From the NCBI RefSeq assembly GCF_016908145.1, contig NZ_JAFBDI010000020.1, positions 1 to 42,720 of the forward strand: a DNA stretch of 42,720 nt, given 5' to 3'. Positions 36,351-42,720 of the stretch are shown here, one piece after another (position 1 is the stretch's first letter; each line of letters starts with the position of its first letter). The notes under the pieces were generated by a model. The model ran no database searches. It had not been told where the DNA came from and was given only the letters and a program-made list of their open reading frames with translations. This DNA comes from Marinitoga litoralis. GTDB lineage: Bacteria > Thermotogota > Thermotogae > Petrotogales > Petrotogaceae. Made by a program: the position numbers and the translations under genes.

Positions 36351-36536
36351 TTAATTTTCATCATATATAAGCTTACTATTTTCAATAGTATTAATATCAT
36401 CTGTTTGTAACCAATTATTCCCATCATATCCAACATATATACCTTCTGGAACAGATAAATTTAATAATTTCATCATACATCCTGAAAAAATTAACACTGA
36501 AGAAATTATTAAAATCAATAATACAATCTTTTTCAA
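36351..36536 (-). CDS. N-terminal part of the split lipoprotein (signal peptide and lipobox)
   Basis: A short frame encoding MKKIVLLILIISSVLIFSGC followed by an N-terminal glycan-binding-like segment (EGIYVGYDGNNWLQTDD). The lipobox is IFSGC, with the Cys as the lipidation site. Of three possible starts I choose TTG at 36536: GGAGGTGAT (36541-36549) lies four bases upstream, the same arrangement as in infB, and the ATG at 36542 overlaps that site. The frame ends at TAA 36351-36353, after which the same frame continues for 180 codons. The sequence around the stop (KLIYDEN, stop, KLYKVTIDASKM) aligns with an uninterrupted segment of the lipoprotein at 36591-38504. One original gene is therefore the simplest reading. 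Confidence 0.7.
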   Translation of the reverse strand: MKKIVLLILIISSVLIFSGCMMKLLNLSVPEGIYVGYDGNNWLQTDDINTIENSKLIYDEN

Positions 36537-36561
36537 AAACATCACCTCCACTCTTTTAAAA

Positions 36562-36585
36562 ATCCCACCTCAAAAGAGGTGGGAT
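36562..36585 (-). terminator. Internal terminator in the glycan-binding locus
   Basis: ATCCCACCTC (36562-36571) and GAGGTGGGAT (36576-36585) form a 10-bp stem with a 4-nt loop. On the minus strand it is followed by TTTTTAAAAG. It lies 5 bp after the first lipoprotein gene and about 13 bp before the Shine-Dalgarno of the next. It probably makes the first gene's transcript more abundant than the downstream ones. Confidence 0.8.
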
Positions 36586-36590
36586 GATGA

Positions 36591-38504
36591 TCATTGAATA
36601 GTATGTTCTGTCATATTAATTATTGTTATTGGAACATTCCAATCCCAATTATCCGGATATGGATTATCTGGTGCTGTATCTGAAGATGATGAATCATCAC
36701 TACTTCCGACTATAGTACCTACAAATTTAATTTTATCTCCAATACTTAATCCTAAATCTGATAATTTTATTTTAACTTCCATTATAGGATCTGTATTATT
36801 CTTTAATACTATATAATCATCATGTTGTGTCTTGGTTGTAGTGTTATCAACAGTCCATAATTGTGGATCTTGATGTTCCCAAGCCGCTACAAAGAAATGA
36901 ATTGGTGTTCCATCTTGTGTTTGTATAGCTCTTGACCAACCACCAAAATGCATATCAGTAGCTCCGCCTGTTTCTCCTTCTTTAGAGAAATAAATTATAA
37001 ATCCATTTCCAGATGCTTTATAATTTGCAGCTACGTATAAATATTCATCATCATTAGCTATGCCTACCCAATTTACATCATTTGTATCTCCCCATATACT
37101 ATCATTTGTCGCATCTATTGTTATAGTTTTTGTTGCATAATCTGTCCATTCACTTAAATCTCCATCTATAATTATTTGCCCAGGAGCTGCTATATCGTTT
37201 TCATCTCTTGGAACAACTTTTAATTGGTCATAATTATACATTACTACTCCTACAATATTATATTCTGCCCCGACTTCAAAAGTTGTAGATGTATAATTTT
37301 TAACTACTATTGTTGCACCATTAGATAAGAAAGATGCATTACCAAATCCATCATTTGCTACTGTACATTCTCCATTAAATTTTACTAATTTTCCATAATA
37401 ATTCCAATTATCTTTAATTTCATCTCCTGTTATATCCTCTAGTAATAATTCTATATTTGATTTTAAAACAGTTACTGAAGCAGCATTGTTTATATTATAC
37501 TCATAAACCTTAGTTGTTTTAGAATTATTTTCATAATATTTAGCTTCTCCTTCTACATATACTAAATCTCCAATTTTCAAATCAGAAATGTTAAATGGTT
37601 TATATATTTCTATTCCTCTTGTCCCATCTTGTATAAATACGTATGTATTATAAACATAATTTACTACACCTACTGAAGAAGATTCAATGGTATTATTCTC
37701 TGCTGTATCAATTGAATCAATAACTTCAGAAATACTTGGTAATTCTTCTAAAGGTTCTACTACAACCTTTGAATAATGAGGATCAAAAGATACTCTTGCA
37801 CCCATTGTGTATTTTCCTTCAGTAAATGCCATTGTGTTATTCCCTGTACCGTAATAATGATTTTCTGAGAATAAAAATGGATTTTCTTCAGCATTTTGTG
37901 GCCAGTGGTTAAGACCAATTCCAATCTTAAATTCCATAGGATTTTCTGGACCAAAAATTGTTTTTGTAGATTTTTCAGTTTCATATACACCATTAGTCAT
38001 TTCAACAAAATTCCATTCTGTTGGGGATCCTACAAAATATATTGGAGAAGCATCTTTTGTATTATCTCCCATAACCCCTGCTATTGTCTTATGATCTGAT
38101 GTATTATCTGCAGAAGGATCAAAATAGAAAATTACTTTATCCATATTTTCTACCACATCTGGATCTATTGGAACACTAGGGTCAAATTCTCCAAATCCTC
38201 CATATGCAACTGATCCATCATCAGTGATTTGAACAACTTTCCACCACCAAACTTTTTCATTATTAGTTGGCGCTGGAACATTTTCTATTAAGTCCAATGC
38301 AGGAATCTCCAACTGATATTTCCCATCATCCTGTTGAATAAATTTCCAATCTGGAATTAAATCAAAATTCCATTCGCTATTAGAAAAATAAAGATAATAA
38401 CCATTCTCAAGAGTCATTTCATCTTGAGGTTTTGGTTTAGGTAAACAACTTACCAACAATAATGATAATAAAATAATACTAAAAATTAAGAAACCTTTCC
38501 TCAT
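36591..38504 (-). CDS. Surface lipoprotein with glycan-binding-like and OB-fold-like domains
   Basis: A 637-residue lipoprotein. The signal peptide ends LLLVSC, with Cys20 as the lipid anchor. An N-terminal pair of beta domains follows; FVGSPTEWNFVEM resembles the strand-loop of CBM48/SusE-like domains. Next come two OB-fold-like segments (about 265-450; TYVFIQDGTRGIEIYKP, DLKIGDLVYVEGEAKYY). The C-terminal DOMON/CBM9-like domain (about 455-620) begins IIIDGDLSEWTDY, a layout seen as accessory modules in amylopullulanases and glucodextranases. The frame is open to 38564, but ATG at 38504 with GAGGGGGTG upstream starts the signal peptide. It is the first gene of the locus. Glycan binding is inferred from domain resemblance. 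Confidence 0.78.
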   Translation of the reverse strand: MRKGFLIFSIILLSLLLVSCLPKPKPQDEMTLENGYYLYFSNSEWNFDLIPDWKFIQQDDGKYQLEIPALDLIENVPAPTNNEKVWWWKVVQITDDGSVAYGGFGEFDPSVPIDPDVVENMDKVIFYFDPSADNTSDHKTIAGVMGDNTKDASPIYFVGSPTEWNFVEMTNGVYETEKSTKTIFGPENPMEFKIGIGLNHWPQNAEENPFLFSENHYYGTGNNTMAFTEGKYTMGARVSFDPHYSKVVVEPLEELPSISEVIDSIDTAENNTIESSSVGVVNYVYNTYVFIQDGTRGIEIYKPFNISDLKIGDLVYVEGEAKYYENNSKTTKVYEYNINNAASVTVLKSNIELLLEDITGDEIKDNWNYYGKLVKFNGECTVANDGFGNASFLSNGATIVVKNYTSTTFEVGAEYNIVGVVMYNYDQLKVVPRDENDIAAPGQIIIDGDLSEWTDYATKTITIDATNDSIWGDTNDVNWVGIANDDEYLYVAANYKASGNGFIIYFSKEGETGGATDMHFGGWSRAIQTQDGTPIHFFVAAWEHQDPQLWTVDNTTTKTQHDDYIVLKNNTDPIMEVKIKLSDLGLSIGDKIKFVGTIVGSSDDSSSSDTAPDNPYPDNWDWNVPITIINMTEHTIQ

Positions 38505-38546
38505 TTTTACACCCCCTCTAAAATGTAAATAAAATATTACATTATT

Positions 38547-38552
38547 ATTATA
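38547..38552 (-). promoter_or_regulatory. Candidate -10 box for the lipoprotein/barrel locus
   Basis: Minus strand TATAAT at 38547-38552 lies 42 bases upstream of the ATG at 38504. Upstream on the minus strand, TTGATG is 23 bp away, too far for a normal -35, and only T-rich sequence lies at 17 bp. It is the best candidate for the start of this unit, but weak. Confidence 0.4.
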
Positions 38553-38652
38553 CAACATTTCCATTTCTCAAAAAACATCAATAATAGTTATTATAATCAA
38601 TTATTTGAAATTATATTTTTTTAAAGGAATTTAAATATAAAATTTTATAAAA

Positions 38653-38681
38653 AAATAAGGAATCCAATGGATTCCTTATTT
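38653..38681 (-). terminator. Terminator of the enolase-superfamily gene
   Basis: A 13-bp stem, AAATAAGGAATCC (38653-38665) and GGATTCCTTATTT (38669-38681), with an AAT loop. A run of T follows on the minus strand (TTTTTTTATAAAATTTT). It overlaps the stop of the gene at 38676. Confidence 0.88.
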
Positions 38682-39605
38682 TGATGTTTTTATTATATAA
38701 TGATCATAATCAAGATCTATATAATCAAAAGAGTTCATTATCTTTTTCGACCAATTTAAAGTTATCGGGTGCTCAATTCTAGAAGAAATCATCGTTTCTA
38801 ATCCAATATCCCTAACAAAATTCAAATATTCTGCTGTTTTCATTAAACCGCCAAATTTAGTTAATTCAAAAACCAATCCCGTTGAATATTCTCTTAATCT
38901 TATAACATCACTTATATTTTTAAATGACTCATCCCAAAATACTGGATATTTAAATAATAAGTCTTTTATCGCATGTTCATTTCCTACAGGTAATGGCTGT
39001 TCAATAGCAATTATATTAATATTTTTAAAAGAATCTAAAATCTTTTTTAATTCAAAATGGTTAAAAATCCCCTTAAAATCTATCCAAACATTATATTTTT
39101 CTATTTTTTCTTTTAATTTTTTTATTTCTTCATTATTTAATTTCTCCAAAAACTCTATTTTAACTTTTGAATCTACTATTTCTTCAAACACATCATAATC
39201 CATATCATTAAATACATATATTTTTTTCATACTCTCATTTATATAATTTTTAGAAAATAATATTTTCGATAAATCTAATTCTTTGGAATTTAGAATATAG
39301 TCAGCAATAGCTATTTCCACGGCTGTTTTTGATGACATATCGAATTTTACTATATTATTCATTTCTTTTTCAAACTCAGCATAATCATTTAAATCTGTCC
39401 AATTCTCTGTTAATTTACGCATTTTTTCTATAATTGCCATAGTAGTCTTATATGTTTCTCCATAATCTGGGTTTGGAGTACCAGCACCTATGCCTTCAAC
39501 CCCATTAGAATCAATTTTAAAAACAGCATGCTCAACCCATTCATTTTTTAAATATTTTGTAATACTTCTTTCTTGCCAATAATATACATCTCTTTTTCTA
39601 TTCAT
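38676..39605 (-). CDS. Enolase-superfamily protein (mandelate racemase / muconate-lactonizing type)
   Basis: A 309-residue protein of the enolase superfamily. The N-terminal capping part (VEHAVFKIDSNGVEGIGAG) is followed by a barrel with DSKVKIEFL (a KxK-type acid/base). The metal ligands appear as WIDFKG, IAIEQPLP and WDESF, and the second catalytic Lys is in ELTKFGGLMKT. This is the layout of the muconate-lactonizing/dipeptide-epimerase subgroup. The enzyme is shorter than the usual 340-370 residues, and the exact reaction is not assignable. The frame is open to 39665; ATG at 39605 with GGAGG ten bases upstream is preferred, because the preceding 20 codons overlap the promoter. It is monocistronic, with its own promoter and terminator. 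Confidence 0.82.
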   Translation of the reverse strand: MNRKRDVYYWQERSITKYLKNEWVEHAVFKIDSNGVEGIGAGTPNPDYGETYKTTMAIIEKMRKLTENWTDLNDYAEFEKEMNNIVKFDMSSKTAVEIAIADYILNSKELDLSKILFSKNYINESMKKIYVFNDMDYDVFEEIVDSKVKIEFLEKLNNEEIKKLKEKIEKYNVWIDFKGIFNHFELKKILDSFKNINIIAIEQPLPVGNEHAIKDLLFKYPVFWDESFKNISDVIRLREYSTGLVFELTKFGGLMKTAEYLNFVRDIGLETMISSRIEHPITLNWSKKIMNSFDYIDLDYDHYIIKTSK

Positions 39606-39636
39606 AATGTTCCTCCTATAGCAAATTTTTTGATAT

Positions 39637-39665
39637 AATATATATACATAATTGATATCCGTCAA
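39637..39665 (-). promoter_or_regulatory. Sigma-70-type promoter of the enolase-superfamily gene
   Basis: On the minus strand, TTGACG (39660-39665) and TATATT (39637-39642) are separated by 17 bp. They lie about 32 bp upstream of the ATG at 39605. The rest of the 295-bp divergent region up to 39900 is A/T-rich; I see no gene, and no clear promoter for the plus-strand SiaA-like gene in it. Confidence 0.7.
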
Positions 39666-39900
39666 AACAAGAGTAAAAGTCTGTTAATTTAAATCTTTTA
39701 TATAAATTATGTTTTTTTAAAAGTTAGCAATAATAATATATTTTATTGGAATATAAATTATATTAATATTTCTTTTTTAAAAAGCCTATATCTAAAAATA
39801 TTTTTATATTTCTAACTCTCTTAAATATTAATAGAACCCTAGATAAATTTTATAAGTAACATATTTTATTTCTAATTTGGTAATTATAAGAGGTGCTAAA

Positions 39901-40473
39901 ATGAAAACAAATTATAAAATTATTTTACCTTTATCATTTATTTCAATTTTATTAATTATTGGAATAGGTCTATTTTTCTCTATTAACTATTATAATATAA
40001 ATTTAAACAAAACACAAGATTATATAAAAAGTGAAAACTCTGTTGTTTCTACGTTTATAGATGATTACTTTAAAGAATTAATACATTTTGCAGAAACATT
40101 TGGTAATGATAAGATTTTTATAGATGCTGAATTTTCAAAAGAAAGCGAAAAAAAAGCCTTAGAAATATTAAAAAATTATCAAAGTTCTAATAAAAATATA
40201 GCATATATTTATGCAGGGTATAAGAGTAAAAAAATGGTTATTAATGATTGGATTGCACCTGATGATTATGATCCTACTATTAGGCCCTGGTATAAAGAAG
40301 GAGTTAAAGAACCAAAAAAAGTTTATATTGGTACTCCCTATAGGGATATTACAACAAATGAATGGCTTGTTTCTACTGGAAAAGCTTTAATTAATGATAA
40401 TAATGAAATTGTTGGCGTTCTTTCAATAGATTGTTCAATAAATCAATTTAATAAACAAAAATATCAGTTATAA
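39901..40473 (+). CDS. SiaA-like phosphatase, N-terminal part (transmembrane helix and Cache domain), frameshifted
   Basis: A 190-codon frame: a transmembrane helix (about 7-29), then an extracellular Cache sensor domain with the typical DPTIRPWYKEG and GTPYRDITTNEWLVSTGKAL. It stops at 40473, in the middle of the Cache fold. The fold resumes in the +1 frame, open from 40442 (VTNQNGIIILHKNL). Removing one A from the A5 run at 40457-40461 joins the two frames smoothly (NKQNISYKTGQT). An upstream in-frame start at 39877 exists, but ATG at 39901 has GAGGTG and starts the signal-anchor. As read here the gene is broken. Confidence 0.82.
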   Translation: MKTNYKIILPLSFISILLIIGIGLFFSINYYNINLNKTQDYIKSENSVVSTFIDDYFKELIHFAETFGNDKIFIDAEFSKESEKKALEILKNYQSSNKNIAYIYAGYKSKKMVINDWIAPDDYDPTIRPWYKEGVKEPKKVYIGTPYRDITTNEWLVSTGKALINDNNEIVGVLSIDCSINQFNKQKYQL

Positions 40474-40534
40474 AACAGGCCAAACTTTTGTTACAAATCA
40501 AAATGGAATAATAATTTTACATAAAAACCTAGAT

Positions 40535-41602
40535 TTGATTAATAATAAACTCTTTAATGATTTAAGCATATTTCCTAATAAAAATGGAATAATTAAAACT
40601 ACTATTGATTCAAAAAAATATTTTATAGCATATAACAAACTTACTTCTACTGGATGGTACGTTTTTACACTAGTTGAAAGTAGTGAAGTTATGACTCCTA
40701 TTATCAAAGGTGTTCTTTCTTTTTCTTCTATTTCTATAACTTTGCTAATAGCATTTGTTTTTTTACAAAGTATATTATTTTCTAATTTACAACTAAAAAA
40801 ATTGGTTGAAGAAAGAACTAAAGAATTGAAAGAAAAAAATAAAAAAATTATGGATAGCATATTATATGCTAAAAATATTCAAAATTCAATTTTACCTTCA
40901 GAAAATTTATTAAAAAAGAAATTCAAAGATTTCTTTATCCTTTGGAAACCTGCTAATATAGTTGGAGGAGATTTTTATTGGTTTAAAGAAAAAGAAGATA
41001 ATTCTTTTTATATAGCTGTAATTGATTGTACAGGTCATGGAGTACCAGGTGCTTTAATGACAATGGTTGCAAACTCTTTGTTAAATAGGATTATTGAAGA
41101 TACTAATCTAAAAAATCCTTCGGATATATTAAGTGAGTTAAATATATTGTTTAAAGAAACTATAAACTTAAATAACAGAGATTATAGAATAGATGATGGT
41201 TTAGAAATCGGATTATGCTATATTCAAGCTGATAAATCGAAAATGATTTACAGTGGAGCTGGTATTTCATTATATTATGCTTATAATAATGATGTAATCA
41301 GAATTAAATCAGATAATAAAGGTATTGGTTATAAACGAACTAAAGATGATTATACCTTTAAAGAACATATAATTGAAATAAAAGAAGATATGATTTTTTA
41401 TATGTCTTCTGATGGATACGAAGATCAAAATAATCAAGAAGGAAAAAGATTTGGAAGAAAGAATTTTATCGATTTGATAAAAAAATTTTCTAAAGAACCT
41501 ATTTCTCAGCAAAAAGATTTATTTAATAAATACCTTAAAGAATATATGGGCTACGAAGACCAGAGAGATGATATCACTATTATTGGTTTTAAGTTAAAAT
41601 AA
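40535..41602 (+). CDS. SiaA-like PP2C (SpoIIE-type) phosphatase, C-terminal part, frameshifted
   Basis: The rest of the Cache domain, a second transmembrane helix (about 59-80 of this frame), a short coiled coil (EERTKELKEKNKKIMDSILYAKNIQ) and a SpoIIE-type PP2C phosphatase domain. Its metal-binding Asp residues are in GGDFYWF, DCTGHGVPGA, SSDGYEDQ and RDDITI, all intact. The TTG at 40535 is only a formal start; the reading frame is open from 40442 and is clearly the continuation of the preceding gene. Such proteins dephosphorylate an anti-sigma-antagonist-like partner in response to a periplasmic ligand. The next gene encodes the matching SiaB-type kinase, so this is a SiaA-like half of a partner switch. 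Confidence 0.85.
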   Translation: MINNKLFNDLSIFPNKNGIIKTTIDSKKYFIAYNKLTSTGWYVFTLVESSEVMTPIIKGVLSFSSISITLLIAFVFLQSILFSNLQLKKLVEERTKELKEKNKKIMDSILYAKNIQNSILPSENLLKKKFKDFFILWKPANIVGGDFYWFKEKEDNSFYIAVIDCTGHGVPGALMTMVANSLLNRIIEDTNLKNPSDILSELNILFKETINLNNRDYRIDDGLEIGLCYIQADKSKMIYSGAGISLYYAYNNDVIRIKSDNKGIGYKRTKDDYTFKEHIIEIKEDMIFYMSSDGYEDQNNQEGKRFGRKNFIDLIKKFSKEPISQQKDLFNKYLKEYMGYEDQRDDITIIGFKLK

Positions 41603-41621
41603 TTTTAAAGGAGGAATTATT

Positions 41622-42167
41622 TTGAATACAGAAATAATTCTTGAATTAAAGAAAAAAATTGCAGAAAGTAATATTATAATGTCTTTTATTGGCCCTTTTT
41701 CTCAGGGAATAATCGAAGAAATTGGGAAAGCATTGAGAGAATATATGAAAAAAGATAAAAATCTTAATGCTCCTGAAAATAATATTTTTTCAGTTTTTAT
41801 TGAACAAAGCCAAAATATTAAAAATTATGAAAAAATTTTAACAGAAGATGAAAAAAAACACTTCTTTTCAGAATCTATATTATTAATAGGAAAAAGTGAA
41901 CAAAAATATTTTATTTGTTCTGGAAATATTATAAAAAAAGAAGATGTAGAAAATTTAAAAGATTATATTAATAATATCAATTCTCTTAGTAAAGATGAGA
42001 TAAAATTATTATATAAAAGGAAATTAAAAGAAAATATTAAAAGCGATAATAATGGTGCTGGTTTAGGTTTTCTTGAAATCGCTAAAAGAACATCAGATAA
42101 AATAAAATATGATTTTATTAAATTGGATGAAAAATATTATTATTTTATATTAATAATAAAAATATAG
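41622..42167 (+). CDS. SiaB-like protein kinase (DUF6272)
   Basis: A 181-residue cytoplasmic protein of the SiaB family. GPFSQGIIEEIGKALREYM near the N-terminus and the C-terminal GAGLGFLEIAKRTSDKIKYDF correspond to the helix and the G-rich ATP-lid region of this GHKL-like kinase. In Pseudomonas aeruginosa, SiaB phosphorylates SiaC and SiaA removes the phosphate, controlling the diguanylate cyclase SiaD. The start is TTG at 41622, with GGAGG eight bases upstream, 19 bp after the phosphatase gene. No SiaC-like gene is present before the IS element at 42339; it may be elsewhere or have been separated by the insertion. Confidence 0.82.
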   Translation: MNTEIILELKKKIAESNIIMSFIGPFSQGIIEEIGKALREYMKKDKNLNAPENNIFSVFIEQSQNIKNYEKILTEDEKKHFFSESILLIGKSEQKYFICSGNIIKKEDVENLKDYINNINSLSKDEIKLLYKRKLKENIKSDNNGAGLGFLEIAKRTSDKIKYDFIKLDEKYYYFILIIKI

Positions 42168-42338
42168 TCTCCGGTAATAAGTCAAGAGGGAAATAAAAAA
42201 ACAATGAAAATTAACAAAGATGAAAAATAACAAGAATTCAGAATAATACAGATAGAAAAAAGAGTAAAACAAATATTATGCACATGGTGCAAAAATTAGA
42301 ATTATTTAGTTGTTTTGTTAATTGTAAACGCTTAATTA
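42168..42338. other. Non-coding A-rich stretch between the SiaB-like gene and the transposase
   Basis: 171 bp without an open frame. A small inverted repeat TGCAC-ATG-GTGCA lies at 42279-42291. This interval probably contains the right end of the IS110-family element and any non-coding guide RNA of that end, but I cannot see the boundary. Confidence 0.5.
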
Positions 42339-42720
42339 TTATTGATTATTACTATCATCCTTTAAAAACACCATTTTTTTAGAAGATTGAGATAATTCAA
42401 CAGGATTATAGGATGAATTATTTTTAAGCATATAATAAATACTTCTAACTAGTTTTCTAGCAGTTAAAACAACAGCAGCTTTGTGAGATTTACCTTGATC
42501 CCTTTTCTTTTTGTAATAAGATTTAAGAACAGGATCATACCTAATAGCACAAGAAGCTGCCTGATATAGATAATATCTTAGATATTTATTTCCTTTTTTT
42601 GATAAATTTTTGTGATTATCAGTTTTTTTACCAGAATCATTTAAATCCCAACGTAATCCTGCATAAGAAGATAATTTAGAATCAGATGCGAAATTATCAA
42701 TATTAATAATTTCAGAAATA
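42339..42720 (-). CDS. IS110-family transposase, C-terminal part (runs off the window)
   Basis: An open frame of 126 codons on the minus strand, continuing past the right edge and stopping at TAA 42339-42341. It contains NFASDSKLSSYAGL with the nucleophilic Ser region, RWDLNDSGKK, NLSKKGNKYLRYYLYQAA and HKAAVVLTARKLVRSIYYML. This is the Transposase_20 domain of IS110/IS1111/IS116 elements. Those DEDD-Ser recombinases act with a non-coding bridge RNA encoded next to the gene. The N-terminal RuvC-like domain is outside the window, so completeness is unknown. Confidence 0.9.
   Translation of the reverse strand, partial: ISEIINIDNFASDSKLSSYAGLRWDLNDSGKKTDNHKNLSKKGNKYLRYYLYQAASCAIRYDPVLKSYYKKKRDQGKSHKAAVVLTARKLVRSIYYMLKNNSSYNPVELSQSSKKMVFLKDDSNNQ

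Larger units (their letters stand above)
42168..42720 (-). mobile_element. Part of an IS110-family insertion sequence
   Basis: The transposase 3' part at 42339-42720 and some of its flank at 42168-42338. IS110 elements often lack long terminal inverted repeats, so the exact end cannot be read. The element lies right after the siaB-like stop, inside what would be the downstream part of a SiaABC-type operon. Confidence 0.6.

Noticed and set aside
40457-40461. Programmed ribosomal frameshift at the A5 run of the SiaA-like gene
   Set aside because: There is no typical slippery heptamer or stimulatory structure; a mutation, assembly error or length variation explains it more simply.
42279-42291. 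Inverted repeat TGCAC-ATG-GTGCA as an IS terminal repeat or terminator
   Set aside because: Only 5 bp long, with no T run and no second copy in the window; it is kept only as a mark in the non-coding interval.
1-42720. CRISPR arrays, tRNA or rRNA genes
   Set aside because: No regularly spaced repeats, no tRNA T-arm/anticodon pattern and no rRNA-like GC-richer block were found when reading both strands.

Overview
The window is low-GC DNA with tightly packed, mostly operonic genes, Shine-Dalgarno sites of the GGAGG type and several TTG starts. Gene content fits an anaerobic fermentative bacterium of the Thermotogota, most likely the Petrotogaceae (Marinitoga-like). The reasons are secreted beta-barrel proteins with a terminal Phe (a toga-type outer membrane), a bacterial ylxQ-infB pair, SecA without the zinc tail, ATP-type PEP carboxykinase and a fermentation-style N-heterocycle catabolic cluster. 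The taxonomic call is inference; no rRNA or tRNA gene was seen.

Layout. Positions 1-1881: a small membrane protein and a GAF-like/GGDEF diguanylate cyclase, both on the minus strand. Positions 1968-6887: an operon of a secreted unknown protein, secA and prfB, ending in a bidirectional terminator. Positions 6911-8260 (minus): a DUF1292 protein and a FolD-family enzyme that resembles yeast MTD1 rather than bacterial FolD. Positions 8380-11925: smc with its own terminator. Positions 12056-22355: a well-defined promoter followed by nine co-directional genes. They encode a three-subunit molybdenum hydroxylase, a UraA-type NCS2 permease, the AllH/AllF/AllG (DUF2877/FdrA/DUF1116) transcarbamoylase set, a cyclase-family metal hydrolase and a GNAT-like protein. 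Positions 22370-25207 (minus): pckA and an MFS transporter. Positions 25262-30522 (minus): a surface-sugar operon (PLP aminotransferase, membrane UDP-sugar 4,6-dehydratase, WecA-like phosphoglycosyltransferase, an orphan acidic protein). Positions 30573-33054 (minus): ylxQ-infB. Positions 33193-38504 (minus): lipoproteins and beta-barrel proteins with CBM48-like starch/glycogen-binding motifs. Positions 38676-39605 (minus): an enolase-superfamily enzyme. Positions 39901-42167: a SiaA/SiaB-like phosphatase-kinase module. From 42339 to the right edge: the 3' part of an IS110-family transposase on the minus strand.

How the genes work together. The most interesting region is 12056-22355. It has uptake (UraA-type), ring oxidation (Mo hydroxylase), possible ring opening (cyclase family) and possible phosphorolytic energy capture (AllFGH) in one transcription unit. 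It lacks the allantoinase, allantoate and ureidoglycolate genes that normally precede AllFGH. A plausible but unproven reading is an anaerobic oxidative pyrimidine route (uracil to barbiturate to ureidomalonate to malonamate plus carbamoyl phosphate). A second candidate system is the 33193-38504 locus, which looks like an outer-membrane alpha-glucan capture apparatus.

Two genes are visibly broken as given. A lipoprotein gene has an in-frame TAA at 36351-36353, and the SiaA-like gene has a one-base frameshift around an A5 run at 40457-40461. Both could be real mutations or assembly errors.
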